Assembly: GCA_025359985.1 (NCBI GenBank)
Contig: JANYDB010000128.1
Span: 1-64,000, forward strand
Source: Burkholderiales bacterium
GTDB taxonomy: Bacteria; Pseudomonadota; Gammaproteobacteria; Burkholderiales; Usitatibacteraceae
Direction: 5' to 3'
Length of the DNA stretch: 64,000 bases
This document shows positions 43,882 through 53,608 of the stretch, piece by piece. The translations under genes were made by a program, and so were the position numbers. Position 1 is the first letter of the stretch. The number at the start of each line of letters is the position of its first letter. Below the pieces are notes generated by a model. The model had not been told where the DNA came from. It searched no databases and worked only from the letters and a program-made list of their open reading frames with translations.

Positions 43882-46800
43882 ATGAAATTTATTCGCTTTG
43901 CTGCTCCGGCGCTGTACATCTGCGCCGCCTTGCTATCCGTCTTGGCTTCAGCGGGAGCATCGGCATTACCCAATACCACCGACACTCGCATGCTCAGCGA
44001 GCCTGCGGTGTCGGCAAAGCATTTGGCGTTCGCGTATGCCGGTGATTTGTGGGTGGCCAATCTTGATGGCAGCAATGTGCGGCGGCTGACATCCGATATT
44101 GGTGAAGAATCATCGCCTGTGTTTTCGCCGGATGGAAAATTGATTGCGTTCAATGCGCAATACGAGGGTAATACGGATGTGTATGTGGTGCCGGTTGAAG
44201 GCGGCGTGCCAAAGCGGCTCACGTTTCATCCCGGACCTGACTTGGTGCAGGCGTTTACGCCTGACGGAAAATCGGTTTTATTTACTTCGGCGCGTGCAGT
44301 GTTTACCGGTCGTTATCGCCAACTGTTTACGGTGCCGATTGAGGGTGGGGTTGAAACTCAACTGGAAATTCCGCACGGCGCAAAAGCCACTTATTCGCCC
44401 GACGGCAAACGCATCGCTTATAACCCGATCGCACCGGCGTTCATGCAGTGGAAGCATTACCGCGGCGGCACGCATTCACAACTTTGGTTGTTTACGCTGG
44501 CTGATCGCAGTATCGAAAAAATTCCGCAGCTCGGCGTCGACATCGGTGTGAACCCGAAAGCGCGTTCAAATGATGTGGATCCCCTATGGATAGGCGACAC
44601 GATTTATTTCCGCTCGGACCGAAATGGTGAATTTAATATTTTTGCGTTCAATACCAAGACCAAAGCCGTAATCCAGATTACCAAGCATACGGATTTCCCG
44701 GTGCTGAGCTTGGCGGGGGCAGCAACCGGTGCAACAACAGCGGCGGGCATGATCATTTATGAACAGGCTGGCTACTTGCATGCGCTTGACCTTAGCAGCG
44801 GCACAGCCAAAAAACTAACCATTGGCGTGACCACTGATTTAGCCGCGTCGCGCTCACGCTTTGTGAAGGGAAATAAATACATTCGCGATGCGGCGCTGTC
44901 GCCTTCAGGTGCGCGCGTGGCCATCGAATTCCGCGGTGAGATTGTGACGGTGCCGGCCGAAAAAGGCGATGTACGCAATCTGACGCAAACCGTTGCTGCG
45001 CATGAGCGCTCGCCGATCTGGTCGCCTGACGGTAAGTTAATTGCGTATTTTTCGGATGAATCAGGCGAGTATGAGTTACATGTTCGTGCGCAAGACGGCA
45101 AGGGTGTCGTCAAAAAATTCAAGCTGTCTGGTGCGGGTTTTTATGATCGCGCAGTATGGTCGCCTGACAGCAAAAAAATCGTGTTCACGGACAATGGCTG
45201 GAGCTTGTTTGTGATTGATATTGCCAACGGCGGCACTAACGTCGGCATTAAAAAAATCGCGACTGAACCGCTCTATGGCCCGCGAAAAACCTTGCGCGCT
45301 GCATGGGCACCGGATTCGCGCTGGATTGCCTACACCCTGAATTCGCAGGCATATATTCAAACCGCCTATGTCTATTCGATCGACCAGGATAAATCGTTTG
45401 CAATTACCGATGGTTTATCGGATGTCACGCAGCCAGTATTCGACAAGAGCGGCAAGTATCTTTACTTTTTTGCCTCGACCGATGCGGGGCCGAGCAACAA
45501 CTGGTTCTCGTTACAAAATCAGGACAACCGCATCACGCATACGGTGTGGATAGCCGTGTTAAGAAGCGATTTAATTTCGCCGTTAGCCAAGGAAAGCGAT
45601 GAAGAAAAAGGCATCACCAAAGATGCTGTCAAGGACCCGCTTGATAATATTGACAAGGTCGCAGGCGCGGACGATAAAATGGAATCGAAAAGCAGCGGCG
45701 CCAGCGCCAAGGTAAACAAATCGGCTGCGTCCGCACCTTTATCTATTCCGCCTATACGCATCGATTTCGACGGTATCGCTACTCGCATCGTAGATTTGCC
45801 GATTCCCGTTGCAGAGCTTTCATTATTGGCCTCAGGTGCGGCGGGCCAAATATTTTTTCTGCGTGAAACCGATGGTAAAAGGGCGCTGCAGCGATTTGAC
45901 TTAAAAGATCGCAAGACTGAAACCCTGGTGGCCGAGGCGGATGATTTTGAGGTCTCTTTCGATGGCAAAAAAGTGCTTTATCGGCAAAAAGACAGCTGGT
46001 TGACGGGCTCAGCGTTAGGCAAAACACTGCCGCTCAACGAAGGCAAATTAAAGCTCGATGCGGTCGAAGTAAAAGTCGATCCGCGTGCTGAATGGCCGCA
46101 GATTTTTAATGAGGTGTGGCGAATCAACCGGGATTATTTTTATGATCCCGGCATGCATAGTGTGGACTGGAAAGCGATGCGCGCCAAGTATGCGGCGTTC
46201 CTGCCTGAGCTCGCGACCCGTGCTGATTTAAACCGGGTGATTATGTGGATGTGTTCTGAGCTGGCGGTGGGCCACCATCGAGGCGGTGGCGGCGACAGTT
46301 TTGCCGAGATCAAGCTGGTGACAGGGGGCTTGTTGGGCGCGGATTATGAGGTGGCTAACAATCGATATCGTTTTAAAAAAATCTATGGCGGTTTGAACTG
46401 GAACCCGCTGTTGCGTTCGCCTTTGACCGAGCCTGGGGTGAATGCAAAGGCCGGCGAATACCTGATTGCGGTTGATGGACGCGCTATCTCGCCACCGGCT
46501 AATTTGTACAGTTTTTTTGAAAATACGGCTGGTAAATCTATTGAGCTGACCCTAGGCCCGAATGCGGACGGAACCGGCGCGAGGACTGTATTGGTCGTGC
46601 CTGTGGCAACCGAAGATGCTTTGCGTAATCGTGATTGGGTGGAGGGCAATATTCGTAAAGTAGATGCCGCTACCGGCGGGCGGGTGGCTTATGTTTATGT
46701 GCCGAATACGGCAGGTTTGGGACACACCTATTTCAAACGCTATTTTTTCCCGCAAGCCTATAAAGATGCGGTGATTATTGATGAGCGTTTTAACGGCGGC

Positions 46801-47283
46801 GGCAGCGTGGCTGATTACTACACCGAAATTCTGCAAAAGAAAGAAATCGCGTGGTGGGCAATGCGCTATGGTGCCGATATGAAGACGCCTTCCGCATCGA
46901 TTCAAGGCCCCAAAGCGATGCTGATTGACGAGAACGCAGGCTCGGGCGGCGATTTGCTGCCGTGGATGTTCCGCAAATTTGGTATCGGCCCACTGATTGG
47001 CAAACCAACCTGGGGTGGGCTGGTGGGCATTTTGGGTTTCCCGGTGCTGATGGACGGTGGCAATATTACCGCACCAAATTTAGCGTTCTGGACACGCGAA
47101 GGCGGCTGGGGCGTGGAGAACGAAGGTGTAGCGCCCGATATTGAGGTGGAACAAACGCCTGCTGAGGTGATTGCCGGACGAGATCCACAACTTGAAAAAG
47201 CGATTGAAATAATAAAAGCCGAGCTGATCAAAAATCCGCCTGTAAAGCCTTTACGGCCAGCTTATCCGGATAAGAGCCGGTAG
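43882..47283 (+). CDS. Tricorn-type S41 protease, exported
   Basis: This 1133-residue protein has a signal peptide (KFIRFAAPALYICAALLSVL..., cleavage after ASA near residue 28). A long beta-propeller region follows (about 30-560) with repeated FSPDGK/WSPDGKLIAY-type WD40-like motifs. An Ala/Ser/Lys linker (about 570-620), a second propeller, a helical C1 domain and a PDZ (about 835-900) precede the C-terminal S41 peptidase. The nucleophile Ser is in NAGSGGDLLP (about residue 1021), and a candidate base His is in ELAVGHHRGGGGD (about 797). Tricorn proteases degrade oligopeptides; here the signal peptide suggests a periplasmic or secreted location. A GAGG Shine-Dalgarno precedes ATG 43882. Confidence 0.93.
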   Translation: MKFIRFAAPALYICAALLSVLASAGASALPNTTDTRMLSEPAVSAKHLAFAYAGDLWVANLDGSNVRRLTSDIGEESSPVFSPDGKLIAFNAQYEGNTDVYVVPVEGGVPKRLTFHPGPDLVQAFTPDGKSVLFTSARAVFTGRYRQLFTVPIEGGVETQLEIPHGAKATYSPDGKRIAYNPIAPAFMQWKHYRGGTHSQLWLFTLADRSIEKIPQLGVDIGVNPKARSNDVDPLWIGDTIYFRSDRNGEFNIFAFNTKTKAVIQITKHTDFPVLSLAGAATGATTAAGMIIYEQAGYLHALDLSSGTAKKLTIGVTTDLAASRSRFVKGNKYIRDAALSPSGARVAIEFRGEIVTVPAEKGDVRNLTQTVAAHERSPIWSPDGKLIAYFSDESGEYELHVRAQDGKGVVKKFKLSGAGFYDRAVWSPDSKKIVFTDNGWSLFVIDIANGGTNVGIKKIATEPLYGPRKTLRAAWAPDSRWIAYTLNSQAYIQTAYVYSIDQDKSFAITDGLSDVTQPVFDKSGKYLYFFASTDAGPSNNWFSLQNQDNRITHTVWIAVLRSDLISPLAKESDEEKGITKDAVKDPLDNIDKVAGADDKMESKSSGASAKVNKSAASAPLSIPPIRIDFDGIATRIVDLPIPVAELSLLASGAAGQIFFLRETDGKRALQRFDLKDRKTETLVAEADDFEVSFDGKKVLYRQKDSWLTGSALGKTLPLNEGKLKLDAVEVKVDPRAEWPQIFNEVWRINRDYFYDPGMHSVDWKAMRAKYAAFLPELATRADLNRVIMWMCSELAVGHHRGGGGDSFAEIKLVTGGLLGADYEVANNRYRFKKIYGGLNWNPLLRSPLTEPGVNAKAGEYLIAVDGRAISPPANLYSFFENTAGKSIELTLGPNADGTGARTVLVVPVATEDALRNRDWVEGNIRKVDAATGGRVAYVYVPNTAGLGHTYFKRYFFPQAYKDAVIIDERFNGGGSVADYYTEILQKKEIAWWAMRYGADMKTPSASIQGPKAMLIDENAGSGGDLLPWMFRKFGIGPLIGKPTWGGLVGILGFPVLMDGGNITAPNLAFWTREGGWGVENEGVAPDIEVEQTPAEVIAGRDPQLEKAIEIIKAELIKNPPVKPLRPAYPDKSR

Positions 47284-47301
47284 GAAATACCGATACGGGA
47301 T

Positions 47302-48921
47302 TCATTCATCGTGGTGATTTTTAAGTCCCGTATTCAATAATGTTCGCGCTTCAAAAATAACTTCTGACGCGGTTAAACCATGCGGCCCCATGCCGTGATG
47401 ACAGGCGCAATCGGCAGCGGCGCCGTGCAGATAAACGCCTAACTTTGCGGCATCCAGGGTGCTCAAGCCCTGCGCCATGAAGGCCGCAATCATGCCTGAT
47501 AGCGCATCGCCCATGCCGCCGGATGCCATGCCTGGATTGCCGGTGGGGCTTATAAAATAGTGGCCAGCATGAGCACTGCCTTGCACTGCGTTCGTCAGCG
47601 TGCCCGGCATGACAATGACGGTACCGTTACCTTTCAGCACCACCACTGCGCCGGTAGAGCGTGCGATTGATTGTGCGGCGCTGATGCGATCCTGCTGCAC
47701 CTCGGCGGTGCTGATGTTCAACAAACGCGCCGCTTCGCCAGGATGCGGTGTTAAAACTATTTTTGAATTAAAACTCAAGGAAAGACAGGTGTTTCCAGCC
47801 ACTTTTTCCTGAAGGGCCGCTCCAGTGCTAGACTTTTTTGCTACGATTGGCGGGATAACCCAACGCAAAGCATCCGCATCAATTAGCATCAGCATCTGTC
47901 GTGCCCTGATTTTTGTCATGATGGATTTGGCGGCTGCGCTCTGACCCATCCCCATGCCGATGGCAAACACCGTGATCGCTTCATTTGCCGCTAAATCACG
48001 CGCCGTGCGCATCATGATTTCCGGATTGATCGGATCGTGCGACAGAGCTTGATCGGCCATTAGCCCGACATACACTTTGCCAGGCCCCATATGTAATGCG
48101 GCCCGCGCCGCCAGGATGGCAGCACCGACCATGCCATCGGCCCCACCGATAATGCCCACTTGGCCGTAAGTGCCTTTGTGCGAATGATGGCGACGTTGCG
48201 GAATCAGCGCAGCGCAATCGCTTTCGGTCAGCAGCGTGCCTGAAGATGGCGGCAATTTAGCGCCTAGCGTATCAATCAAAATCTCGCCACAGCAATCGCT
48301 GCCGTCTGCCGTATACAGGCCAGGTTTGGCGCCGAGAAAGGTGAGGGTGGTGGTGGCGTGAATCACTGCGCCAGGGGCCGCACCAGTATCAGCTATAAGG
48401 CCGCTCGGGATATCGATAGCCAAAATCGGGATGTCGTGTTTTTCACTGAGCGCGTTGGCCGCATCAATGATGTGGGCGAATTCGCCAGCCGGTCGTTGTG
48501 TAAGACCAATACCAAAAATGCCATCAATTATTAGACCGTAACCAGATGTAGACGTAGACGTAGACCCAACCGCAGACCCAAATTCCAAGCCTGGCGTGGC
48601 TTTGACGAAACTTCCTTTGGCCTTGATATATTCTGCGCAGGCTGTTTTAGCCACGGGGCCAGGATGTTTTTGCTCGCCTACCGACACTACGGTGATGTTT
48701 ATTTTCTGCTTTTGCAGGATGCGCGCAGCCACCCAGGCATCGCCACCATTGTTGCCAGGTCCGACAAGAATCAGCACATTTTTTTTGCGCTTGTGCAGCA
48801 GCTTGATGGCGCAGGCCGCGATCGCTTCCCCAGCAGCTTGCATCAGCGAGATCCGCGAATGAGCGGTGGTGTGAGCAGTTTCGATTTGCCGGATTTCGGC
48901 AACAGTGTAAAGAGCAGTCAT
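47302..48921 (-). CDS. nnr: Bifunctional NAD(P)H-hydrate epimerase / ADP-dependent dehydratase
   Basis: Nnr repairs damaged NADH and NADPH hydrates. The N-terminal YjeF_N epimerase domain (about 1-220) has GNNGGDAWVAARIL, GIFGIGLTQRP and AIDIPSGLIADTG. The C-terminal ribokinase-like dehydratase (about 235-530) has KGTYGQVGIIGGADGMVGAA, VLTPHPGEAARLL, VVLKGNGTVI and the late GNPGMASGGMGDALSG motif. Both active domains are complete. Residues near 120-130 are a Ser/Thr stretch encoded by a GTAGAC hexamer repeat. It is convergent with the tricorn gene, 18 bp apart. Confidence 0.95.
   Translation of the reverse strand: MTALYTVAEIRQIETAHTTAHSRISLMQAAGEAIAACAIKLLHKRKKNVLILVGPGNNGGDAWVAARILQKQKINITVVSVGEQKHPGPVAKTACAEYIKAKGSFVKATPGLEFGSAVGSTSTSTSGYGLIIDGIFGIGLTQRPAGEFAHIIDAANALSEKHDIPILAIDIPSGLIADTGAAPGAVIHATTTLTFLGAKPGLYTADGSDCCGEILIDTLGAKLPPSSGTLLTESDCAALIPQRRHHSHKGTYGQVGIIGGADGMVGAAILAARAALHMGPGKVYVGLMADQALSHDPINPEIMMRTARDLAANEAITVFAIGMGMGQSAAAKSIMTKIRARQMLMLIDADALRWVIPPIVAKKSSTGAALQEKVAGNTCLSLSFNSKIVLTPHPGEAARLLNISTAEVQQDRISAAQSIARSTGAVVVLKGNGTVIVMPGTLTNAVQGSAHAGHYFISPTGNPGMASGGMGDALSGMIAAFMAQGLSTLDAAKLGVYLHGAAADCACHHGMGPHGLTASEVIFEARTLLNTGLKNHHDE
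48548..48565. repeat. GTAGAC hexamer x3 inside nnr
   Basis: Three perfect hexamers encode a Ser-Thr dipeptide repeat in a loop of the epimerase domain. The unit preserves frame. Confidence 0.8.
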
Positions 48922-48985
48922 TGCTAGACATTCATTGTTTTGAAAACTATTTGGTTGCGCGATGTTAGCTGACAGTTCGCGGGCT

Positions 48986-50587
48986 TTAGGTGGCAGGTGT
49001 TAATACGGTATCTTTTGCTACCGCCAGCATTTGCGGATAATCCGCACTGTAATGCAGGCCACGACTTTCTTTGCGCTCAATCGCTGAACGTACAATCAGC
49101 TCGGCAGTTTGCAATAAATTACGCATCTCGATCAAATCATTGGAGACACGAAAATTGGCGTAGTACTCGTGAATTTCGGCTTTCAGCAAATTGATGCGAT
49201 GCATCGCGCGCTCAAGGCGTTTGTCCGTGCGCACAATGCCGACGTAATCCCACATGAACCGGCGCAGCTCGTCCCAATTGTGGGAAATGATTACCTCTTC
49301 ATCCGCGTTTGTGACGCGACTTTCATCCCAAGCAGGGAGCGCAGGCATCAACGTGGCGACAGAAGACTGAATATCGTTCACCACCGCGTCTGAAAAGACC
49401 AGGCACTCGAGCAGCGAATTACTCGCCAGGCGGTTCGCACCGTGCAAACCGGTGCAGGAGACTTCACCGATCGCGTACAGATTATCAACATCGGTGCGAC
49501 CACGTAAATCAGTCACCAGACCGCCGCAGGTATAGTGGGCCGCCGGCACAATCGGAATGGCGTCCTTGGTAATATCGATACCGAGGGTCAGGCATTTTTC
49601 GTAAATATTGGGGAAATGGGATTTCAAAAAATCAGCGGGTTTGTGCGAAATATCGAGATAAACAAAATCGATACCGCGCTTTTTCATTTCATAGTCGATC
49701 GCGCGGGCAACGATGTCGCGTGGCGCCAGCTCGGCACGCTCATCATGCGCGGGCATGAAACGCTCGCCTGGTTTGGTTTTGTCGTTTACGTCAGGTAGTT
49801 TTAATAGGCCGCCCTCACCGCGCACCGCTTCGGTGATGAGATACGATTTGGCCGCAGGATGATAAAGGCACGTCGGATGAAACTGCATGAACTCCATATT
49901 AGCCACTCGACAACCCGCTCGCCAACCCATCGCTACACCGTCGCCGGTAGCAACATCAGGGTTAGTGGTGTAAAGATAGACCTTGCCTGCGCCGCCGGTG
50001 GCCAGTGCCGTAAAACGCGCTGAAACCGTAGAGACCCGGCCGGTCTTGTTATTTAACGCATACGCCCCGAAGCAGCGGTTTTCATCGCGGCGTTTGAGCT
50101 GCTTACTGGTAATTAAATCGACCGCAATATGGTGCTCAAGCACCTCAATATTCGGGTGCGATTTTAATTGCGACACCAGGGTTTTTTGTACCGCGCGTCC
50201 AGTTGCATCGGCGGCATGCACAATCCGCCGATGCGAATGTCCGCCCTCGCGAGTGAGATGAAGCTCATCGTGGTTGTTGTCATCGCGAGTAAAAGGCACG
50301 CCCTGGTTTACCAGCCATTCCACCGCTTCCCGGCCATGTTCAACCACGAAACGCACCGCATCGTCTTTGCACAGGCCAGCGCCGGCAATATGGGTGTCAC
50401 GGATATGGTTTTCAGCGGAATCATCATCGCTCAAAACGGCGGCTATTCCACCCTGTGCCCAGGCGCTCGCGGCATCCAGCAGCTCATGCTTGGTCAAGAG
50501 TGCCACTTTTTGAGTTTCAGCCAAGCGCAACGCCAAGGACATGCCCGCTAAACCGCTGCCAATAATCAAAACATCGTATTTTTTCAT
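48986..50587 (-). CDS. nadB: L-aspartate oxidase
   Basis: NadB oxidises L-aspartate to iminoaspartate in de novo NAD synthesis. The 533-residue flavoprotein has the FAD fold [30 protein letters not shown], and the active-site motifs [14 protein letters not shown] and [15 protein letters not shown], then [25 protein letters not shown] (landmark). The fumarate-reductase-like C-terminal helical domain is present. It is divergent from the rpoE operon, the common betaproteobacterial nadB-rpoE arrangement. Confidence 0.97.
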   Translation of the reverse strand: MKKYDVLIIGSGLAGMSLALRLAETQKVALLTKHELLDAASAWAQGGIAAVLSDDDSAENHIRDTHIAGAGLCKDDAVRFVVEHGREAVEWLVNQGVPFTRDDNNHDELHLTREGGHSHRRIVHAADATGRAVQKTLVSQLKSHPNIEVLEHHIAVDLITSKQLKRRDENRCFGAYALNNKTGRVSTVSARFTALATGGAGKVYLYTTNPDVATGDGVAMGWRAGCRVANMEFMQFHPTCLYHPAAKSYLITEAVRGEGGLLKLPDVNDKTKPGERFMPAHDERAELAPRDIVARAIDYEMKKRGIDFVYLDISHKPADFLKSHFPNIYEKCLTLGIDITKDAIPIVPAAHYTCGGLVTDLRGRTDVDNLYAIGEVSCTGLHGANRLASNSLLECLVFSDAVVNDIQSSVATLMPALPAWDESRVTNADEEVIISHNWDELRRFMWDYVGIVRTDKRLERAMHRINLLKAEIHEYYANFRVSNDLIEMRNLLQTAELIVRSAIERKESRGLHYSADYPQMLAVAKDTVLTPAT

Positions 50588-51061
50588 TGAAAAATAATTC
50601 TTGTGGAAGGTGAAGGTTCAAAAAATCAGCAGGCCAAAATGCGACGGGAGAGCCTGCAATAGTATTCCGGATGGAACTATTGTTTACCGAGTCGGTCTGT
50701 CTTGTAGCGCTAAAATAAGGTTATTAATGCAAAAAATTTTAGGGTGTGAAGCAAAATATGTGGCGATTGCCTTAGTCAGGATCGTAGGTGCGCAAATCAG
50801 GCTAAAAACCACAACACAGGCGAGTAGAATACAAAAAGGATTACAGAGATGACTGCGACGACTGACGTGACGTTTATAATACCTGACGGTATTGATATTC
50901 ATTCGAGAATTAAGCGCGGCCTTGGGCTGGGCACGAAATCCGCGGCTATTGTTGGGAAATCAGTGCAGACTGGCACTGCAACCTCGACCAAGCAAGTCGT
51001 GCAAAAAAGTGTTGCCGAAGTTGTAGGCAAGGGGTCAACACCGTTTCAGGGAAAATCATTG
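50588..51061. other. 474-bp nadB/rpoE intergenic region with long leader
   Basis: It contains the sigma-E-type promoter (50673-50700) and about 355 nt of leader. The leader is open in the rpoE frame from an ATG at 50849, which would add 71 residues to RpoE. I treat this as leader because the remaining protein has the family length of 199. No riboswitch or RNA gene was recognised. Confidence 0.5.
50673..50700 (+). promoter_or_regulatory. sigma-E-type promoter of the rpoE operon
   Basis: GGAACTA (50673-50679), 16 bases, TCTGT (50696-50700) matches the RpoE consensus GGAACTT-N16-TCTGA at all but one base in each element. The location upstream of rpoE fits known autoregulation of this sigma factor. 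Confidence 0.65.
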
Positions 51062-51661
51062 ATGAGTGATCGCGAAGTCGATCAACAATTGGTAGAGCGA
51101 GCACAGGCGGGCGACAAAAAAGCGTTCGAATTGCTCGTTATTAAATACCAGCGCAAGGTAGAGCGTCTGTTATCGCGGATTATTCGTGACCATGCAGAGG
51201 TTGAAGATATATCCCAGGAAGCGTTTATAAAAGCTTATCGCGCCTTGGCCAATTTCCGTGGAGATAGCGCTTTTTATACATGGCTGTACCGTATCGCAAT
51301 CAATACCGCCAAAAATTATCTCGTCAGCAAAGGGCGGCGCGCACCGACCACCACCGAATTTGATATAGAAGAAGCCGAAGGGTTTGAGGACGCGACCGGG
51401 CTGCGTGACGTAGCGACCCCCGATGCCGAACTAATGTCGAAACAAATTGGCCAGATCGTGAATCGAACAATTGATAACCTGCCTGAAGAATTAAGAACCG
51501 CGATTACGTTGCGCGAAATCGATGGTTTGAGTTACGAAGAAATCGCGCAAATCATGGATTGCCCGATCGGTACAGTACGATCAAGAATCTTTCGCGCCCG
51601 GGAGGCGGTAGCAGAACAGTTACGTCCGCAACTCGAAACGTCGAAAGACAGGAGATGGTGA
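51062..51661 (+). CDS. rpoE: RNA polymerase sigma-E factor (RpoE/AlgU)
   Basis: This ECF sigma factor controls the envelope-stress response. From ATG 51062 it has 199 residues, starting MSDREVDQQLVERAQAGD. Region 2 carries DISQEAFIKAYRALANFRGDSAFYTWLYRIAIN (landmark) and region 4 has LREIDGLSYEEIAQIMDCPIGTVRSRIFRARE, the -35-recognising helix-turn-helix. A Shine-Dalgarno AGGGA lies 9 nt before the start. The frame is open upstream to 50849 but that part is low-complexity and not family-like. rseA follows after one base. Confidence 0.96.
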   Translation: MSDREVDQQLVERAQAGDKKAFELLVIKYQRKVERLLSRIIRDHAEVEDISQEAFIKAYRALANFRGDSAFYTWLYRIAINTAKNYLVSKGRRAPTTTEFDIEEAEGFEDATGLRDVATPDAELMSKQIGQIVNRTIDNLPEELRTAITLREIDGLSYEEIAQIMDCPIGTVRSRIFRAREAVAEQLRPQLETSKDRRW

Positions 51662-51662
51662 A

Positions 51663-52274
51663 ATGAACGAAAAATTATCGGCCCTGATGGATGGCGAGCT
51701 TGACCGCGAAACAGCGGCGATTGCGATCAGAGCGCTCGGCAACAGTGATCCGCAGAGGCAGCATTGGGATTGTTATCATTTGATCGGCGATGTTTTGCGC
51801 GGCGTAGAACAAACGCGGGATGCGCATCTTAATTTGACCGAACAAACCGTTTGCTCGATAGTTAGGCGTCGTGCTTCGGCGGATATTATTTTCGCGCAGC
51901 TTGCCGCTGAGCCGACCGTGTTGGCGCCAGCCGCGATCCGTCAGGCTCGCTCAGCTACAAGAGCAACGCCTATTCAGCAGCGAACGCGTTTTGCGCTTGC
52001 TATGGCGGCCTCAGTGGTTACCGTTTCAGCGATCGGCGTCATTGCATTCAAACAACAACAAGGTTCACTTTCTGCGCCGTCCCAAATTGCACAGCAAACA
52101 CCGACTAGGCCTTTAGCAGGGACAGCCGCAGCGCCCTTAAGCACAGCAACACTCAAAGGTCCTGAAACGAGGGTCAACGATTATCTTTTGGTGCATCGTC
52201 AATTTGCCAATCCCGCTGCACTACAGGCGGCAGTGCTGAAACGTAGTGAGCAGCGTCAGGCAACAGGGCAGTGA
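51663..52274 (+). CDS. rseA: Anti-sigma-E factor RseA (MucA)
   Basis: This single-pass inner-membrane anti-sigma factor has an N-terminal cytoplasmic domain NEKLSALMDGELDRETA...WDCYHLIGDVLRG that binds RpoE. A TM helix lies at about 116-134 (FALAMAASVVTVSAIGVIAF), and a periplasmic tail follows that would be cut by DegS/RseP-type proteases. At 203 residues it has normal length. It is translationally coupled to mucB by a GTGA overlap. Regulated proteolysis is known for the family; here it is inferred. Confidence 0.92.
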   Translation: MNEKLSALMDGELDRETAAIAIRALGNSDPQRQHWDCYHLIGDVLRGVEQTRDAHLNLTEQTVCSIVRRRASADIIFAQLAAEPTVLAPAAIRQARSATRATPIQQRTRFALAMAASVVTVSAIGVIAFKQQQGSLSAPSQIAQQTPTRPLAGTAAAPLSTATLKGPETRVNDYLLVHRQFANPAALQAAVLKRSEQRQATGQ

Positions 52275-53434
52275 GCTTCATTGTAATTTCTAAATATTTG
52301 GGCATATTCGACGGTGTACAGCAGAAATCCATGAAAGTACCAGGCGATCAATTCATTCAGTGGCGCGCAGATTTATTTGAATTATGCCGTTTGCAAAGAT
52401 TAACGGCATTTGTTTTGGCAGTCCGTGCAGCTTTTAGCTTAATCACGCTTTTTTCTCTGTTTATGCTTTTTGCCAATGCGTTCTGGGTAGAAATAGCAGC
52501 GGCACGAGATAATCGTGACGGACGCGATCCTGAAGCCGTTGAGTGGCTCGAGCGCATTTCCAAGGCATCCCGGGACTTGCTCTATACCGGCGTGTTTGTG
52601 CATCAGACGTTGGATAACAGCAGCACATCACGTGTGACTCATATGCTGGATCGCCAGGGCGTTGAGCACGAAAAAATAGAAGCGCTTGATGGCCCATTGC
52701 GCGAGATCATTCGCCGTAACGAGGAAATGTTTTGCTATCAGCCGGATCTAAAGACGGTGCGTCTTGACCGGCGCGCTACGGGGCGATTTTTCCCCTCGTT
52801 AATTACGGGAAACCCAAAGGCGGTAGCTGAAAATTATCGTGTCAAGATGGGGCCTGTAGAACGTATCGCTGGCTACGACTGTCAATGGATTTTTCTGGAA
52901 CCCAAAGACGAGATGCGCTACGCACAAAAGCTGTGTGCCGAAATGGGTACCGGGCTGTTACTGCGCGCGCGCACCTACAACGACCGTAACCAGATGCTTG
53001 AACAATTTATGTTTACGCAGCTTGATGTCAGCGGCAGCGTGGCTAAGCTGTCTTTGAAATCCCGCTATGAGCAGAGCCCCGGTTGGCAACGTGATTATTC
53101 GGTTAAATCGCAAACGGCTGACACTGATACAGGCTGGATTGTGAAAAATTTGCCAGCCGGTTTCAAGAAGGTGATGGAGATGGTGCGTTCACTAACCGGA
53201 CAAACACAGCCGATCTCGCATCTGGTGTTTTCTGATGGGCTCTCGCATGTTTCGGTTTTTGCGGAGCCCTCTGCAGTCTCAGGCAAAGTCACTGCTTCGG
53301 GCGCGTCAGATGATGCGCCTACCACTTTTGCGATTCGCACTGTGGCAGATTATCAGGTCACAGTGATGGGTGAAGTGCCGCTCGCGACGGTCCAACTGAT
53401 TGCGGATGGTGTAAGCCGACGGGGCCGCCAGTAA
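52271..53434 (+). CDS. mucB: Sigma-E regulatory protein MucB/RseB
   Basis: RseB is the periplasmic lipid-binding protein that shields RseA from cleavage. The frame starts with GTG 52271 (overlapping rseA), giving 387 residues. A hydrophobic export segment lies at about 43-72 (FVLAVRAAFSLITLFSLFMLFANAF). The mature part has SKASRDLLYTGVFVHQ, the EHEKIEALDGPLREIIRRNEE signature and a C-terminal HISHLVFSDGLSHVSVF-type region. The N-terminal 42 residues before the export signal are unusually long; ATG 52331 is an alternative start. Confidence 0.9.
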   Translation: MSFIVISKYLGIFDGVQQKSMKVPGDQFIQWRADLFELCRLQRLTAFVLAVRAAFSLITLFSLFMLFANAFWVEIAAARDNRDGRDPEAVEWLERISKASRDLLYTGVFVHQTLDNSSTSRVTHMLDRQGVEHEKIEALDGPLREIIRRNEEMFCYQPDLKTVRLDRRATGRFFPSLITGNPKAVAENYRVKMGPVERIAGYDCQWIFLEPKDEMRYAQKLCAEMGTGLLLRARTYNDRNQMLEQFMFTQLDVSGSVAKLSLKSRYEQSPGWQRDYSVKSQTADTDTGWIVKNLPAGFKKVMEMVRSLTGQTQPISHLVFSDGLSHVSVFAEPSAVSGKVTASGASDDAPTTFAIRTVADYQVTVMGEVPLATVQLIADGVSRRGRQ

Positions 53435-53567
53435 CCGGTTTGTAGTCATGTTTGGAATGAGATGGGTATAGAAATTGTGGCGCGTTGTTTAATTAGTAGC
53501 GTGTGATGGTGGCAGATGATGAATCGGATACAGTGGATCAGCGGTAGGATTTCAATATAAACATTGC

Positions 53568-53591
53568 CGCCGGGTGGTTGCCCGGCGTTTG
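53568..53591 (+). terminator. hairpin between mucB and mucD, possible attenuating terminator
   Basis: CGCCGGG (53568-53574) and CCCGGCG (53581-53587) form a perfect 7-bp GC stem with a TGGTTG loop, followed by TTTGT. It lies 18 bp before the mucD Shine-Dalgarno. The T-tract is short, so partial termination or transcript protection is more likely than a full stop. Confidence 0.5.
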
Positions 53592-53608
53592 TATTAACGG
53601 AGAGCGGA

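Noticed and set aside
50849-51061. 71-residue N-terminal extension of RpoE
   Set aside because: Not called as coding: the protein from 51062 has the standard 199 residues and start sequence. Kept as a finding.
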